Below are positions 9,024 through 17,986 of a stretch of 47,490 bases of DNA, piece by piece. Under the pieces are notes generated by a model. The model had not been told where the DNA came from. It was given only the letters and a program-made list of their open reading frames with translations, and made no database searches. The DNA comes from CAYVUM01 sp964619055. Lineage in GTDB: Bacteria > Pseudomonadota > Alphaproteobacteria > Rhodospirillales > Defluviicoccaceae. The number at the start of each line of letters is the position of its first letter. Positions within the stretch are counted from its first letter, which is position 1. Position numbers and translations under genes: made by a program. The stretch is taken from assembly GCA_964619055.1 (NCBI GenBank), contig CAZUDB010000025.1, positions 1-47,490 on the forward strand, written 5' to 3'.

Positions 9024-11663
9024 TCACAGGACGCGCGCCACCTCCTGCAGCTCGTAACACTCGATCTTGTCGCCTTCTTGGATGTCGTGATAGTGGGCAA
9101 AAGCGGCGCCGCACTCGAAGCCTTCCTTGACCTCTTTGACGTCGTCCTTGAACCGTTTGAGCTGTGAAAGGTCGCCCTCGTGGATGACGACATTGTCACG
9201 CAGGAGCCGCACCCTGGCACCGCGACGGATGACGCCCTCGGTGACCATGCAACCGCCCACCTTGCCCACTTTCGTGATCTCGAAGACCTTACGAATCTCG
9301 GCGTAGCCGATGATTTGCTCGCGGGTCTGCGGCGCCAGCATGCCGGTCAGGACTTGCTTCGTATCGTCGACAACGTCGTAGATGATCGAGTAATAGCGGA
9401 TCTCCACGCCGTCGCGCTTGGCCATTTCGCGGGCCTGCGGGTTGGCGCGCACGTTGAAACCGATGATCGCCGCCTGCGACGCTCCCGCAAGCGTTACATC
9501 GGATTCGTTGATGCCGCCCACCCCGGCATGAAGCACCTGCACCTTGATCTCGTCATTGCCGAGCTTCTCCAACGCACCAACGATGGCTTCCATGGAGCCG
9601 TGGACGTCGGCCTTGATGACCAGCGGCAACTGCTTGGTTTCGCCCTCCTTGATGGCGTCCATCATCGCTTCGAGCGAGGTGCGGGCGATCGGGTTGGTCC
9701 GAGCTTCACGTTGCTTGCGCTGCCGGAAGTCGCTGATCTCGCGAGCGCGTGCCTCATTCTCGACCACGGCGACCTCGTCACCGGCAGCCGGCGTGCCGTT
9801 CAGGCCTAGGACCTCAACAGGCATCCCGGGCGTGGCCTCCTGCAGCGCATTGCCGGTGGCATCCGACAATCCGCGAACGCGCCCCCATTCGCCGCCCGCG
9901 ACAAAGATGTCGCCGACGCGCAGCGTGCCGCGCTGGACCAGGACGGTGGCGACCGAGCCGCGACCGCGCTCCATTTTCGATTCAACAATGACGCCTTCGG
10001 CCGAGCGGTCCGGATTGGACCTTAGATCCAAAACCTCCGCCTGCAGCAAGATCGCCTCGACCAACGTGTCCAGTCCCACGCCGGTCTGTGCAGACACATC
10101 GACGGCCATGACGTCGCCGCCCATCTCTTCCAGCACCACTTCGTACTGCAGAAGATCCGTTCGCACCTTCTGCGAGTTAGCATCCGGCTTATCGATCTTG
10201 TTGACGGCAACGATGATCGGGACCTTGGCCGCGCGGGCGTGATTAATAGCCTCGACCGTCTGCGGCATGACACTGTCGTCGGCGGCAACCACCAGAATGA
10301 CGAGATCGGTTACGTTCGCACCGCGCGCGCGCATCTGCGTGAACGCGGCGTGGCCCGGGGTGTCGATGAACGTCACCTTGTCGCCGGTGGCAAGACGGAT
10401 TTGATAGGCGCCGATGTGCTGGGTGATACCGCCTGCCTCGTGGGCCGCCACATCCGTCTTGCGTAGAGCGTCCAAGAGCGACGTCTTGCCGTGGTCGACG
10501 TGGCCCATGACCGTCACCACAGGCGGGCGGGATTGCAGATCGGCCTCTTCGTCCGCATCGCCCTTGACCCCGATCTCTACGTCGGCTTCGCTGACGCGCT
10601 TGACCCGATGGCCGAATTCGCTAGCGACCACTTCGGCGGTATCGCCGTCGAGGTTCTGATTGATCGTCGCCATCACGCCCATGCGGAACAGCGCCTTGAT
10701 CACATCGGCGCCCCGTTCGGCCATTCGGTTGGACAATTCCTGAACGGTGATCGTCTCTGGGATCACCACGTCTCGAACGATCTTCAGGTCGTCGCCATCG
10801 GCCATGCGTTGGCGCATTTTCTCGCGCTCGCGAGCCCGCCGGGTGGCGGCCAAACTGCGAACCCGTTCTTCACCCCGATCGTCCAGAGCGTCGACGACGG
10901 TAAGCTTGCCCGAACGACGGCGTGGCTCTCCCCGCTTTTGGGCCACGGCCGGACGGCGCACGTCCACTTTGGCCGTCCGCTTGGCCGCCGAACGGCGCTC
11001 GTCCTCCGAACTCTCGGCCTCCGGCTCGGCCTTCGACGCTGGAGACTTCGCGGCCGGCCGGCCATCCTCCAAGGACGGCCGCGGCTCGGTCGCCACCGGG
11101 ACCACCTGCGGCGCGTCCGTTACTTCGTCCGCCGGCTGCTCGTCAACCGTCGGCTCCGGGGACTCAGCGCCAGCCGCGTCGCTGGTCGGCGGCTGCTCGG
11201 TCGCGATTGCGGCCGCGCTCTCGGCGGCAAGTTTCTCATGAGCGGCACGCTCGGCAGCCTCGCGTTCGCGCTCGGCCTGCTCCGCCGCTGCCCGCTCGCG
11301 CTCCGCCTGTTCGGCAGCCTCACGCGCCGCAGCTGCTTCCCGCGCCGCTTTTTCGTGCTGCGCATCCTGGACTGCACGGACGCGGGCCGCACGTTCCTCG
11401 TTGGTGAGGCCAACGGCTTTCGACCGGCCCGAACCATCGCGGCGCCCGTCTCGGCGATCGCCATCCGGACGGCCCGAGCGATTGGCGGGATCCTGGGAAG
11501 TATAGGTCCGCTTCTTGCGCACCTCCACCCGGACCATTTTCGAGCGACCATGGGAGAAGCTCTGGCGCACCTGGCCGCCTTCGACGGTCTTGCGTAGCTC
11601 CAGCCGGCGGGGCTCGCCGCCGTCCTCTCGTGTTCGATTGTCGCTTCCGGATCTGTCGTCCAT
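9024..11663 (-). CDS. infB: Translation initiation factor IF-2
   Basis: The GTPase that places initiator tRNA on the 30S subunit. It has a long low-complexity N-terminus with the alphaproteobacterial block LELRKTVEGGQVRQSFSHG and an Ala/Glu/Arg-rich coiled coil. Then come the IF2 N-domain (about 295-350) and a G domain with GHVDHGKTSLLDALR, DTPGHAAF and NKIDKPDAN. The C-terminal beta-barrel domains end YELQEVARVL. I place the start at ATG 11661-11663 (MDDRSGSD, 879 residues). A TTG four codons upstream (11675) sits next to an AGGA element and is a real alternative. It follows ylxR by about 30 bp. Confidence 0.97.
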   Translation of the reverse strand: MDDRSGSDNRTREDGGEPRRLELRKTVEGGQVRQSFSHGRSKMVRVEVRKKRTYTSQDPANRSGRPDGDRRDGRRDGSGRSKAVGLTNEERAARVRAVQDAQHEKAAREAAAAREAAEQAERERAAAEQAEREREAAERAAHEKLAAESAAAIATEQPPTSDAAGAESPEPTVDEQPADEVTDAPQVVPVATEPRPSLEDGRPAAKSPASKAEPEAESSEDERRSAAKRTAKVDVRRPAVAQKRGEPRRRSGKLTVVDALDDRGEERVRSLAATRRAREREKMRQRMADGDDLKIVRDVVIPETITVQELSNRMAERGADVIKALFRMGVMATINQNLDGDTAEVVASEFGHRVKRVSEADVEIGVKGDADEEADLQSRPPVVTVMGHVDHGKTSLLDALRKTDVAAHEAGGITQHIGAYQIRLATGDKVTFIDTPGHAAFTQMRARGANVTDLVILVVAADDSVMPQTVEAINHARAAKVPIIVAVNKIDKPDANSQKVRTDLLQYEVVLEEMGGDVMAVDVSAQTGVGLDTLVEAILLQAEVLDLRSNPDRSAEGVIVESKMERGRGSVATVLVQRGTLRVGDIFVAGGEWGRVRGLSDATGNALQEATPGMPVEVLGLNGTPAAGDEVAVVENEARAREISDFRQRKQREARTNPIARTSLEAMMDAIKEGETKQLPLVIKADVHGSMEAIVGALEKLGNDEIKVQVLHAGVGGINESDVTLAGASQAAIIGFNVRANPQAREMAKRDGVEIRYYSIIYDVVDDTKQVLTGMLAPQTREQIIGYAEIRKVFEITKVGKVGGCMVTEGVIRRGARVRLLRDNVVIHEGDLSQLKRFKDDVKEVKEGFECGAAFAHYHDIQEGDKIECYELQEVARVL

Positions 11664-11693
11664 GTGTGTTTTCAAGTTCCTGCCATCAGGGCG

Positions 11694-12500
11694 TTAACGT
11701 TCATCATCGGATGGGCGGTGCGGCACGACCGTCGGGCTGGGCCGCGGCCGATCCCGTTGGCTCACCGTTCCAACACTGCCTGCCGTCGTCCAGCACGCCT
11801 CGGCGTGGCGTCGTCCACGCGAACGGGTCCCATCAAAGTCCCGGCCGGCCTCCCGGTCACCGGCACTCCGGGCCGAGCAATCTGTGCCGCGAAGGCCGTC
11901 GAGGCGCATAGCATCCCGGCGCAAACGTGCTGCCAATGACCCACCGGCAACGGCGGCATGCACCATATGATCGCGACCCGCCGCCGCACCGAGTTCCCGC
12001 GCCGTCAATGCCTGCACCACCCCGAGAGAGCCGGCTGCACGCACCAGCTTGGACTTTGGCCCCTCGGCCCCGTCACTGGCGGCAACAAGCAAACCAGCAC
12101 GGCCTGCTGCCACCCAGGCCCGGACGCGCTCGAAACCGAAAACGGCCTGCCGGGCGCGGCGGGCAAGACCCAAAGTGGCTATACACCGCTGCACCAGAAG
12201 CGCCTCGATGCGATCGCCGAGATCGTCCGGAACCCGCACTGCTTGCCGCGCAACTTTGGCGAACACGTTCGTCGTTAGCGCTTTTTTAAGCACTGCGGGA
12301 TCGGCGCTCAACCACAATCCCTTACCCGGGAGGCGCTCATCCACATCCGGCACAAGCACTGTGTCCGGACCGACCACGAATCGGATGAGTGGTGCCCGGT
12401 CACCGGACCGACGCGTGACGATGCAGCGCCTATTCGGGCCCTCGGCTCTACGAATATCGTCCCGTCCTTGCACCGCCGCCATGTCTATCGCGCAGTCCAT
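11694..12500 (-). CDS. ylxR: YlxR (DUF448) RNA-binding protein with L7Ae-like domain
   Basis: Lies between nusA and infB, the usual place for this small RNA-binding protein. The N-terminal YlxR domain shows GPNRRCIVTRRSGDRAPLIRF and GKGLWLSADPAVLKKA, the usual GRGAYLC site in altered form. From about residue 105 there is an L7Ae/L30e-type domain (GLARRARQAVFGFERV, then GLLVAASDGAE and LGAAAGRDHMVHAAV). The last 60 or so residues form a charged tail with no family similarity that I can see. An inner ATG at 12482 is an alternative start. Proposed roles of YlxR, such as modulating RNase P or transcription, come from other bacteria and are not visible here. Confidence 0.88.
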   Translation of the reverse strand: MDCAIDMAAVQGRDDIRRAEGPNRRCIVTRRSGDRAPLIRFVVGPDTVLVPDVDERLPGKGLWLSADPAVLKKALTTNVFAKVARQAVRVPDDLGDRIEALLVQRCIATLGLARRARQAVFGFERVRAWVAAGRAGLLVAASDGAEGPKSKLVRAAGSLGVVQALTARELGAAAGRDHMVHAAVAGGSLAARLRRDAMRLDGLRGTDCSARSAGDREAGRDFDGTRSRGRRHAEACWTTAGSVGTVSQRDRPRPSPTVVPHRPSDDER

Positions 12501-12524
12501 CTCGCATCGCTCAAGTTGCCAGTC

Positions 12525-14222
12525 TCAACCGACCGATCCGTGGTCGTCCCCACGAAGGGGCGGCGCCGTCGGATCCGGCTGCCGAAGCGCGTCATCGGTA
12601 CGCGTCAAGGGCTCGACATCAATCTTGCCCGCCGTGGCGCCATTGTCGGAGTCCGCGTCATCGGTGGCGACCGTGTCCACGTCATCACCGACCGCGTCGA
12701 CATCCGTCTCCTCATCGTCGAACCAATGGGCGCGTGCCGCCATGATCAGGTCATTTGCCTGGGATGCGGTCATCGATCCCACTGGCGCCATCTCCATCAG
12801 CTCATCGGAAGCCAAGTCGGCTAGGTCATCTAGCGTTTTCACACCGTTTTCGGCGATCGCCAACAGAACGGTCGGCTTCAAATCGGCAAGAGCGACCAGG
12901 TCGTCAGCCACGCCCAACTCAGCACAGCGGCTCGCCAACTCCGCATCCCGCTGTTCCAAGAACGTTCGGGCCCGGTTGCGCAGCTCATCGGCGATGTCCA
13001 GATCGAAGCCTTCGATCTCAGCCAAGTCTTCCACGGGAACGAACGCAACCTCTTCCACATCCGTGAAGCCCTCGGTAACGAGCAAGTGGGCGATCACGTC
13101 ATCCACGTTGAGCGCGTCAATAAACGTCTGGGAACGGGCCCGGAACTCCTCATTACGGCGATTGGACTCGTCCTCTTCGGTGAGGATATCGATGTCCAGC
13201 CCGGTGAGTTGGGAAGCCAGTCGCACGTTCTGGCCGCGCCGTCCAATGGCCAGGCTCAACTGATCATCCGGTACCACCACCTCGATGCGGCTCGAATCCT
13301 CGTCAAGCACCACCTTCACCACCTCGGCTGGCGCCAGTGCGTTAACGACAAAGGTGGCCGGATCCTGGGACCACTGGATGATATCAATCTTCTCACCCTG
13401 AAGTTCACCGACAACGGCCTGCACACGCGATCCCCGCATGCCGATGCAGGGACCCACCGGGTCAATGCTGGCATCGTTGGAGTAAACCGCGATCTTGGCC
13501 CGGGAGCCGGGGTCGCGCGCGACCGCCCGGATCTCGATGATGCCTTCGTAAATCTCAGGCACCTCTTGGGCGAAAAGCTTAGCCATGAACGTAGGATGGG
13601 TACGGGATAAAAAAATCTGCGGTCCACGGGTTTCTTCACGCACGTCAAGAATGAACGCGCGAATCCGATCGCCATTGTTGAAATGCTCCCGCGGGATCGA
13701 TTCCTCGCGGCGCAGGACGGCCTCGGCGCGACCGAGATCCACGACCACATTGCCGAACTCGATCCGCTTGACGAGACCGTGGACAATGTCGCCGACTCGG
13801 TCCTTGTACTCGTCGTATTGCCGGTGGCGCTCGGCCTCGCGCACCTTCTGGACGATGATCTGCTTGGCCGATTGTGCTGCGATCCGGCCAAAATCTATTG
13901 GTGGCAGCGGATCGACCAAAAACTCACCAACCTCGGCCTTCGGGCTCTTGCGATGGGCCTGGGCAAGCGTCACTTGAGTGGCTTCATTCTCCACCTCATC
14001 GACCACTTCCAGGTACCGAGCCAGAGCAATTTCACCGCTCTGACGGTCGATGTGAGCGCGAATATCATGCTCCCGCCCATACTTTGACTGCCCGGCTTTC
14101 TGGATCGCCTGCTCCATGGCCTCGAGCACTTCATCGCGGTCGATGTTCTTGTCCCGGGCCACCGTCTCGGCGACCTGCAACAATTCTGGGCGGGCGTGGA
14201 CCGCATCAGGTTCGGTCTTCAT
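12525..14222 (-). CDS. nusA: Transcription termination/antitermination factor NusA
   Basis: Binds RNA polymerase and modulates pausing, termination and antitermination. The ATG at 14220-14222 overlaps the rimP TGA as ATGA, and homologues start at this point (MKTEPDAVHARPELLQVAET), giving 565 residues; the longer open frame is rejected. Domains: polymerase-binding N-terminus (about 1-125), S1 (about 130-200), two KH domains (about 230-345, with GMRGSRVQAVVGELQGEKIDI and AIGRRGQNVRLASQLTG), and helix-hairpin-helix repeats (about 370-495). The end is a very acidic tail rich in Asp and Thr. It heads the ylxR-infB-rbfA-truB-rpsO series. Confidence 0.97.
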   Translation of the reverse strand: MKTEPDAVHARPELLQVAETVARDKNIDRDEVLEAMEQAIQKAGQSKYGREHDIRAHIDRQSGEIALARYLEVVDEVENEATQVTLAQAHRKSPKAEVGEFLVDPLPPIDFGRIAAQSAKQIIVQKVREAERHRQYDEYKDRVGDIVHGLVKRIEFGNVVVDLGRAEAVLRREESIPREHFNNGDRIRAFILDVREETRGPQIFLSRTHPTFMAKLFAQEVPEIYEGIIEIRAVARDPGSRAKIAVYSNDASIDPVGPCIGMRGSRVQAVVGELQGEKIDIIQWSQDPATFVVNALAPAEVVKVVLDEDSSRIEVVVPDDQLSLAIGRRGQNVRLASQLTGLDIDILTEEDESNRRNEEFRARSQTFIDALNVDDVIAHLLVTEGFTDVEEVAFVPVEDLAEIEGFDLDIADELRNRARTFLEQRDAELASRCAELGVADDLVALADLKPTVLLAIAENGVKTLDDLADLASDELMEMAPVGSMTASQANDLIMAARAHWFDDEETDVDAVGDDVDTVATDDADSDNGATAGKIDVEPLTRTDDALRQPDPTAPPLRGDDHGSVG

Positions 14223-14887
14223 CGGGCTGTCACCTGCTCCGTTGCCTCCGGCTCGCCGGATCGTCCGTTCCCGCCGCCGGGATCGCACGGACGTGTCACG
14301 GCATCATCTTGGGCGAGCCCATGTTTTGAGGGTTGACCATCCGTGCCGTTCGAGTCGGACGGCTCCGTATCCGAGGTCCTCGCATCTGACGGCTTGGTCG
14401 CCTTTGCTGTCGACGCGGCGATCAGATCATCGGTCAGCACCAACTTCGCGCGCGCAATTTCGGTAAATGGCACATGCGCCTCGCTGCCATCGTCTTCCGT
14501 CAAGCGAACGCCGTCGCCATCGGTGCCCAACAGACGACCGCGGAAGCGACGTCGACCGTCGACCAGACGGCTCAGCTCAATGCGAGCCTCGAACCCTGCG
14601 AACCGGTCGTAGTCAGCGAGCCGTACCAGGGGCCGGTCGATGCCCGGCGAGCTGACCTCCAGCGTGTAGGCCCCCGCAATCGGATCATCCACATCCAGTA
14701 CGGCGGAAACTGCCCTGCTTACGTCGGCGCAGTCGTCCACGTTCATGGCCTGGCCGTCGCCGCGTTCCACCATGATCTGCAATCGGAGCCGCTGTTGGCC
14801 CATGAGCTGAACGCGCACGATACAATAGCCCATTGCCGCGACGGCAGGCTCTATCAACGATTCAAGTCTCTCGGCCAAGCCGATCAC
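14219..14887 (-). CDS. rimP: Ribosome maturation factor RimP
   Basis: Needed for 30S subunit maturation. The 222-residue protein has the RimP N-domain (LIEPAVAAMGYCIVRVQLMG, then LRLQIMVERGDG, YTLEVSSPGIDRPL) and the C-terminal SH3-like domain (FRGRLLGTDGDGVRLTEDD, IARAKLVLTDD). The last 65 residues or so are a hydrophilic Ser/Thr/Asp/Gly-rich extension beyond the usual length. The stop overlaps the nusA start. Upstream, 44 nt separate the ATG from a strong intrinsic terminator, so either a promoter lies in that gap or transcription reads through. Confidence 0.95.
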   Translation of the reverse strand: MIGLAERLESLIEPAVAAMGYCIVRVQLMGQQRLRLQIMVERGDGQAMNVDDCADVSRAVSAVLDVDDPIAGAYTLEVSSPGIDRPLVRLADYDRFAGFEARIELSRLVDGRRRFRGRLLGTDGDGVRLTEDDGSEAHVPFTEIARAKLVLTDDLIAASTAKATKPSDARTSDTEPSDSNGTDGQPSKHGLAQDDAVTRPCDPGGGNGRSGEPEATEQVTAR

Positions 14888-14931
14888 TGGTACCTAGTCC
14901 CCCGCTGCATACCGGACGTTGTTGCGCCACG

Positions 14932-14956
14932 AAAAAAGGCGGGCCATAGGCCCGCC
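14932..14956 (-). terminator. Rho-independent terminator (or attenuator) between trmB and rimP
   Basis: Read on the minus strand: GGCGGGCC, loop TAT, GGCCCGCC, then six T. The stem is 8 bp with perfect pairing (14938-14945 with 14949-14956) and the U-tract is 14932-14937. It ends transcription coming from metK-trmB about 115 bp after trmB. Because it also lies only 45 nt before the rimP start, it would be a leader attenuator if the rimP-nusA promoter lies upstream of it. Confidence 0.9.
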
Positions 14957-15071
14957 TCGCCGATCCCCAGTCATATGGAGAAGAACGAGTGTTGGCTGTG
15001 TCATTACCAACTCGGAAAACTTAGGACAATTCCGAGCGCAACGCAAAGCCTTTCGCTAATACCGTGCTTGA

Positions 15072-15761
15072 TTACGGGCGTGGACGCCGACGAAAGAGAA
15101 GATAGGTACGGGCGCGGCCTTGCGCGTGTGCCTTCTCACCGTAGCGGGTTTCCACGTCGTCGTCGGACCGTACCCGCCAATCCTGCGGGCGAATAGCGGC
15201 CCACGAAAAATCGGGATGCCGGCCGACGTGCTCCAAAGTCCAGCGGACATAGCCAGCATGGTCGCTGGTAAACCGGAATTCGCCATGATCCTCAAGCACG
15301 CGTGCCAACGACGTCAACGTGTCTTGAGCAATAAGTCGGCGGTTGTGGTGACGGGCCTTAGGCCACGGGTCGGGAAACGGTACGTCGATCCGCCGAACAC
15401 TGCGATCGGCGAGAGCCGGCAACAGCAGCCGGGCATCGTTGTCGAGAATCCGAACATTGGTCAAACCCAGGTCCTCGATCCGGGCGAGCAGCGAGGCAAC
15501 GCCGGCAACGAATGGCTCGCAACCAAGAAAACCCACGTTTGCGTGGGCTGCGGCGAGGGCGGCCAAATGCTCACCGGCGCCAAAGCCGATTTCCAGCCAG
15601 ACGTGGACCGGTGCCGGGTCGAACAGGCGGCGCGGATCCCCCTCGGGTATCGAACCCGGATCGATCCGAAGCTGCGGCAACAGCGTTGTCAGGCGCCGTT
15701 GCCGACTCGGCCGCAACCGCCGACCGTGGCGTCTGCCGTGAAGTGTGGGATGGTGAACCAT
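15072..15761 (-). CDS. trmB: tRNA (guanine-N7-)-methyltransferase
   Basis: Methylates G46 of tRNA with SAM. The SAM site LEIGFGAGEHLAALA and the family signature FPDPWPKARHHNRRL are present, followed by GEFRFTSDHAGYVRW and the C-terminal TRYGEKAHAQGR. I take the ATG at 15759-15761 (MVHHPTLHGRRHGRRLR, 229 residues), where RRHGR(R/K)L homology begins. The open frame extends 41 codons upstream into metK, but that part is not family-like. The neighbour metK makes its methyl donor, and the lnt-xre-metK-trmB order is common in alphaproteobacteria. Confidence 0.93.
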   Translation of the reverse strand: MVHHPTLHGRRHGRRLRPSRQRRLTTLLPQLRIDPGSIPEGDPRRLFDPAPVHVWLEIGFGAGEHLAALAAAHANVGFLGCEPFVAGVASLLARIEDLGLTNVRILDNDARLLLPALADRSVRRIDVPFPDPWPKARHHNRRLIAQDTLTSLARVLEDHGEFRFTSDHAGYVRWTLEHVGRHPDFSWAAIRPQDWRVRSDDDVETRYGEKAHAQGRARTYLLFRRRPRP

Positions 15762-15838
15762 GGCTCCATCATCGCGGGTGTTGGCGACATCAGGACGAGG
15801 GCCACGTCTGGTCGGATCCGCGGCCGCCACGGCAACAC

Positions 15839-17014
15839 TCAAAAAGCGCGCTTGAGTTCGTCTACGAGACCCGTTCGCTCCCACGAAAAACCACCGTCCG
15901 CATCTGGCTCTCGGCCGAAATGGCCATAGGCGGCCGTGCGTGCATAGATGGGGCGGTTTAGCTGCAAGTGTTCACGAATGCCACGCGGCGAAAGGTCCAT
16001 AATCTCCTGCAGGACCGTGGAGAGGCGCTCCTCATCCACCTGCCCAGTGCCGTGCGTGTCCACATAGACCGAGAGGGGGTGGGAAACGCCAATGGCATAG
16101 GACAGCTGGATCAAGCAGCGCTCGGCGAGCCCGGCGGCCACCACGTTCTTTGCCAGAAAGCGGGCCGCATAGGCGGCGGATCGGTCTACCTTGGTCGGGT
16201 CCTTACCGGAAAAGGCCCCCCCCCCGTGCGGTGCTGCCCCGCCGTAGGTGTCCACGATGATCTTGCGCCCCGTTAAACCAGCGTCTCCGTCTGGGCCACC
16301 GATCACGAACCGACCCGTGGGGTTCACATAAAAATGCTCATCATCGCACATCCAACCATCGGGCAGGACTTCCTCGACATAGGGCCGAACCACCTCGCGT
16401 ACGTCATCCACGGAGGCGCGATCCGAATGCTGGGTCGAGACGACGACGGCCGTGGCACCCGTGGGCTCACCATTCTGGTAGCGAAGCGTGACTTGGCTCT
16501 TGGCGTCCGGCAACAGCATGGGCTCGGCCCCGGAGTGGCGAACTTCGGCGAGCCGCTTCAGGATCGCATGGGAGTAAAAGATCGGCGCGGGCATAAGCAC
16601 GTCCGTCTCCCGACAGGCGTATCCGAACATGATGCCCTGATCGCCCGCGCCTTCATCCTTGTTGCCCGATGCGTCCACCCCAATCGCAATGTCCGCCGAC
16701 TGCGAGTGGATTTGGGAGGTGATCTCACAATCCTTCCAGTGGAAGCCGTGCTGCTCATATCCAATTTCGCGAATGGCGTTCCGGGCAACGTCGCGCAGAA
16801 CATCGTGCGTGATCTGATCGGGCCCACGAACTTCCCCGGCGAGGACGACGAAGTTCGTGGTGCACAGGGTTTCACACGCAACCCGCGACAAAGGGTCGGC
16901 AGCCAGGAAGACATCCACAACCGCGTCCGAAACGCGGTCGCAAACCTTGTCAGGGTGCCCCTCGGACACGGACTCGCTGGTGAACAAGAAGTCTTTTTTC
17001 CAGGTGCTGGGCAC
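15839..17014 (-). CDS. metK: S-adenosylmethionine synthetase
   Basis: Makes SAM from methionine and ATP. From GTG at 17012-17014 the protein is 391 residues, the usual size, starting VPSTWKKDFLFTSESVSEGH. It contains HPDKVCDRVSDAVVD, the GNKDEGAGDQGIMFGYA loop and HGGGAFSGKDPTKVDRSAAY. GAGG lies 8 nt before the GTG; the upstream in-frame extension of 56 codons is not family-like. The HGGGAFSG codons include an unbroken run of ten G (C10 at 16216-16225 on the plus strand), a potential slippage site, though the frame is intact here. I could not identify a SAM riboswitch in the 275-bp leader. Confidence 0.97.
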   Translation of the reverse strand: MPSTWKKDFLFTSESVSEGHPDKVCDRVSDAVVDVFLAADPLSRVACETLCTTNFVVLAGEVRGPDQITHDVLRDVARNAIREIGYEQHGFHWKDCEITSQIHSQSADIAIGVDASGNKDEGAGDQGIMFGYACRETDVLMPAPIFYSHAILKRLAEVRHSGAEPMLLPDAKSQVTLRYQNGEPTGATAVVVSTQHSDRASVDDVREVVRPYVEEVLPDGWMCDDEHFYVNPTGRFVIGGPDGDAGLTGRKIIVDTYGGAAPHGGGAFSGKDPTKVDRSAAYAARFLAKNVVAAGLAERCLIQLSYAIGVSHPLSVYVDTHGTGQVDEERLSTVLQEIMDLSPRGIREHLQLNRPIYARTAAYGHFGREPDADGGFSWERTGLVDELKRAF

Positions 17015-17289
17015 GGCAATGACCTCACGGCTGTGGAGATGAGTGCGGTCGCGAGTGCGGGCCGCGGGTGTGGGGTTGCGCAAAGAGCTCAGCCCGGATC
17101 CGAGACACGGTCCGGGGCGGCGAGAACGATCGATCGGTGACTGAACCGCGGGGGTTGTGGCAAGATCGGTCGCGATCGTCAACCCGAACGGTCGTGAGGG
17201 GTTCTCAATTCACCCCAGCGAGCGAGCACGTAGATTTGGCGCGGTCGATTCATGGGGAGGGGTTCGGCAAACCCATGTGACGTTGCAGG

Positions 17290-17757
17290 TTAGTCCCCTC
17301 GCTGTTCGCTTTCCTCGCTATTGCCCAAGGATTTTGTCAACTCGAACAAGCGACGGCGCACTTGCGGATCGGTGATACGATAATAAGCTCGTACCAGCTC
17401 AAGTGTCTCGCGCCGGGTCAAGGGGTCTTGCTCCAGAGGGGGTTGCGGATGATCGGAAGCACCGAGCGCGAGCGATCCGTCGGCCTCCGTTGGCTCATCA
17501 GGCATATCGTCGAAGAAAAACGATACGGGGACATCAAGAATGCGGCTGAATTCGAACAACCTGGATGCGCCGATTCGATTGGCCCCACGCTCGTACTTTT
17601 GGATTTGTTGAAAGGTCAAGCCAACCGCTTCCCCAAGCTTCTCTTGGCTGAGACCGAGCAACGTCCGGCGCAATCGCACCCTACCGCCTACGTGCACGTC
17701 AACGGGATTGGGCGTGCCGGGCGGCTGACGTTCGAAACGTGTCATCGCAGAAAGCAT
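17290..17757 (-). CDS. XRE-family transcriptional regulator
   Basis: A DNA-binding protein of 155 residues. The Cro/C1-type helix-turn-helix spans about residues 22-80 (VGGRVRLRRTLLGLSQEKLG, then FQQIQKYERGANRIGASRL). After it come an acidic linker and a short helical C-terminus containing RETLELVRAYYRITDPQVRRRLFEL. I chose ATG 17755-17757 because AGGAAGGA lies 4 nt upstream; a GTG five codons earlier is possible. The family sits next to metK and lnt in many alphaproteobacteria, and its targets are not known from this sequence. The inverted repeat over its promoter makes autoregulation plausible. Confidence 0.9.
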   Translation of the reverse strand: MLSAMTRFERQPPGTPNPVDVHVGGRVRLRRTLLGLSQEKLGEAVGLTFQQIQKYERGANRIGASRLFEFSRILDVPVSFFFDDMPDEPTEADGSLALGASDHPQPPLEQDPLTRRETLELVRAYYRITDPQVRRRLFELTKSLGNSEESEQRGD

Positions 17758-17889
17758 GCGTTCCTTCCTCACCCGCGCCCCTACTTATTGTGCATTTTCG
17801 CACGCGCGCTTCGGTATGACTGTTGCGTGAACGACTTCTAGTGCCAGCCCCGAATAGGTTCATTACCGGCCGACCGAGTACCATCGACA

Positions 17890-17932
17890 GTTGCCTAAAG
17901 CGCATTATGCAAAACTGAAGGGCTTTAGCAAC
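17890..17932 (-). promoter_or_regulatory. Candidate promoter/operator of the xre-metK-trmB unit
   Basis: On the minus strand a TTGCTA (-35, 17926-17931) and CATAAT (-10, 17904-17909) are spaced by 16 bp, about 150 bp before the XRE gene. An inverted repeat overlies it: GTTGCCTAAAGC (17890-17901) and GCTTTAGCAAC (17922-17932), matching over 11 bp with one extra base. The right arm covers the -35, and the left arm lies just past the -10. A third GCCTAAA copy is at 17953-17959. This arrangement is what an autorepressor site would look like. Confidence 0.5.
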
Positions 17933-17986
17933 TTTTGCCCGACATTTTGGCAGCCTAAACCACCCGTGGTCGCGAGACTCCGGCAA

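Noticed and set aside
17015..17289. SAM riboswitch before metK
   Set aside because: The leader was read for SAM-II, SAM/SAH and SAH core motifs and none was recognised. A covariance-model search would be decisive.
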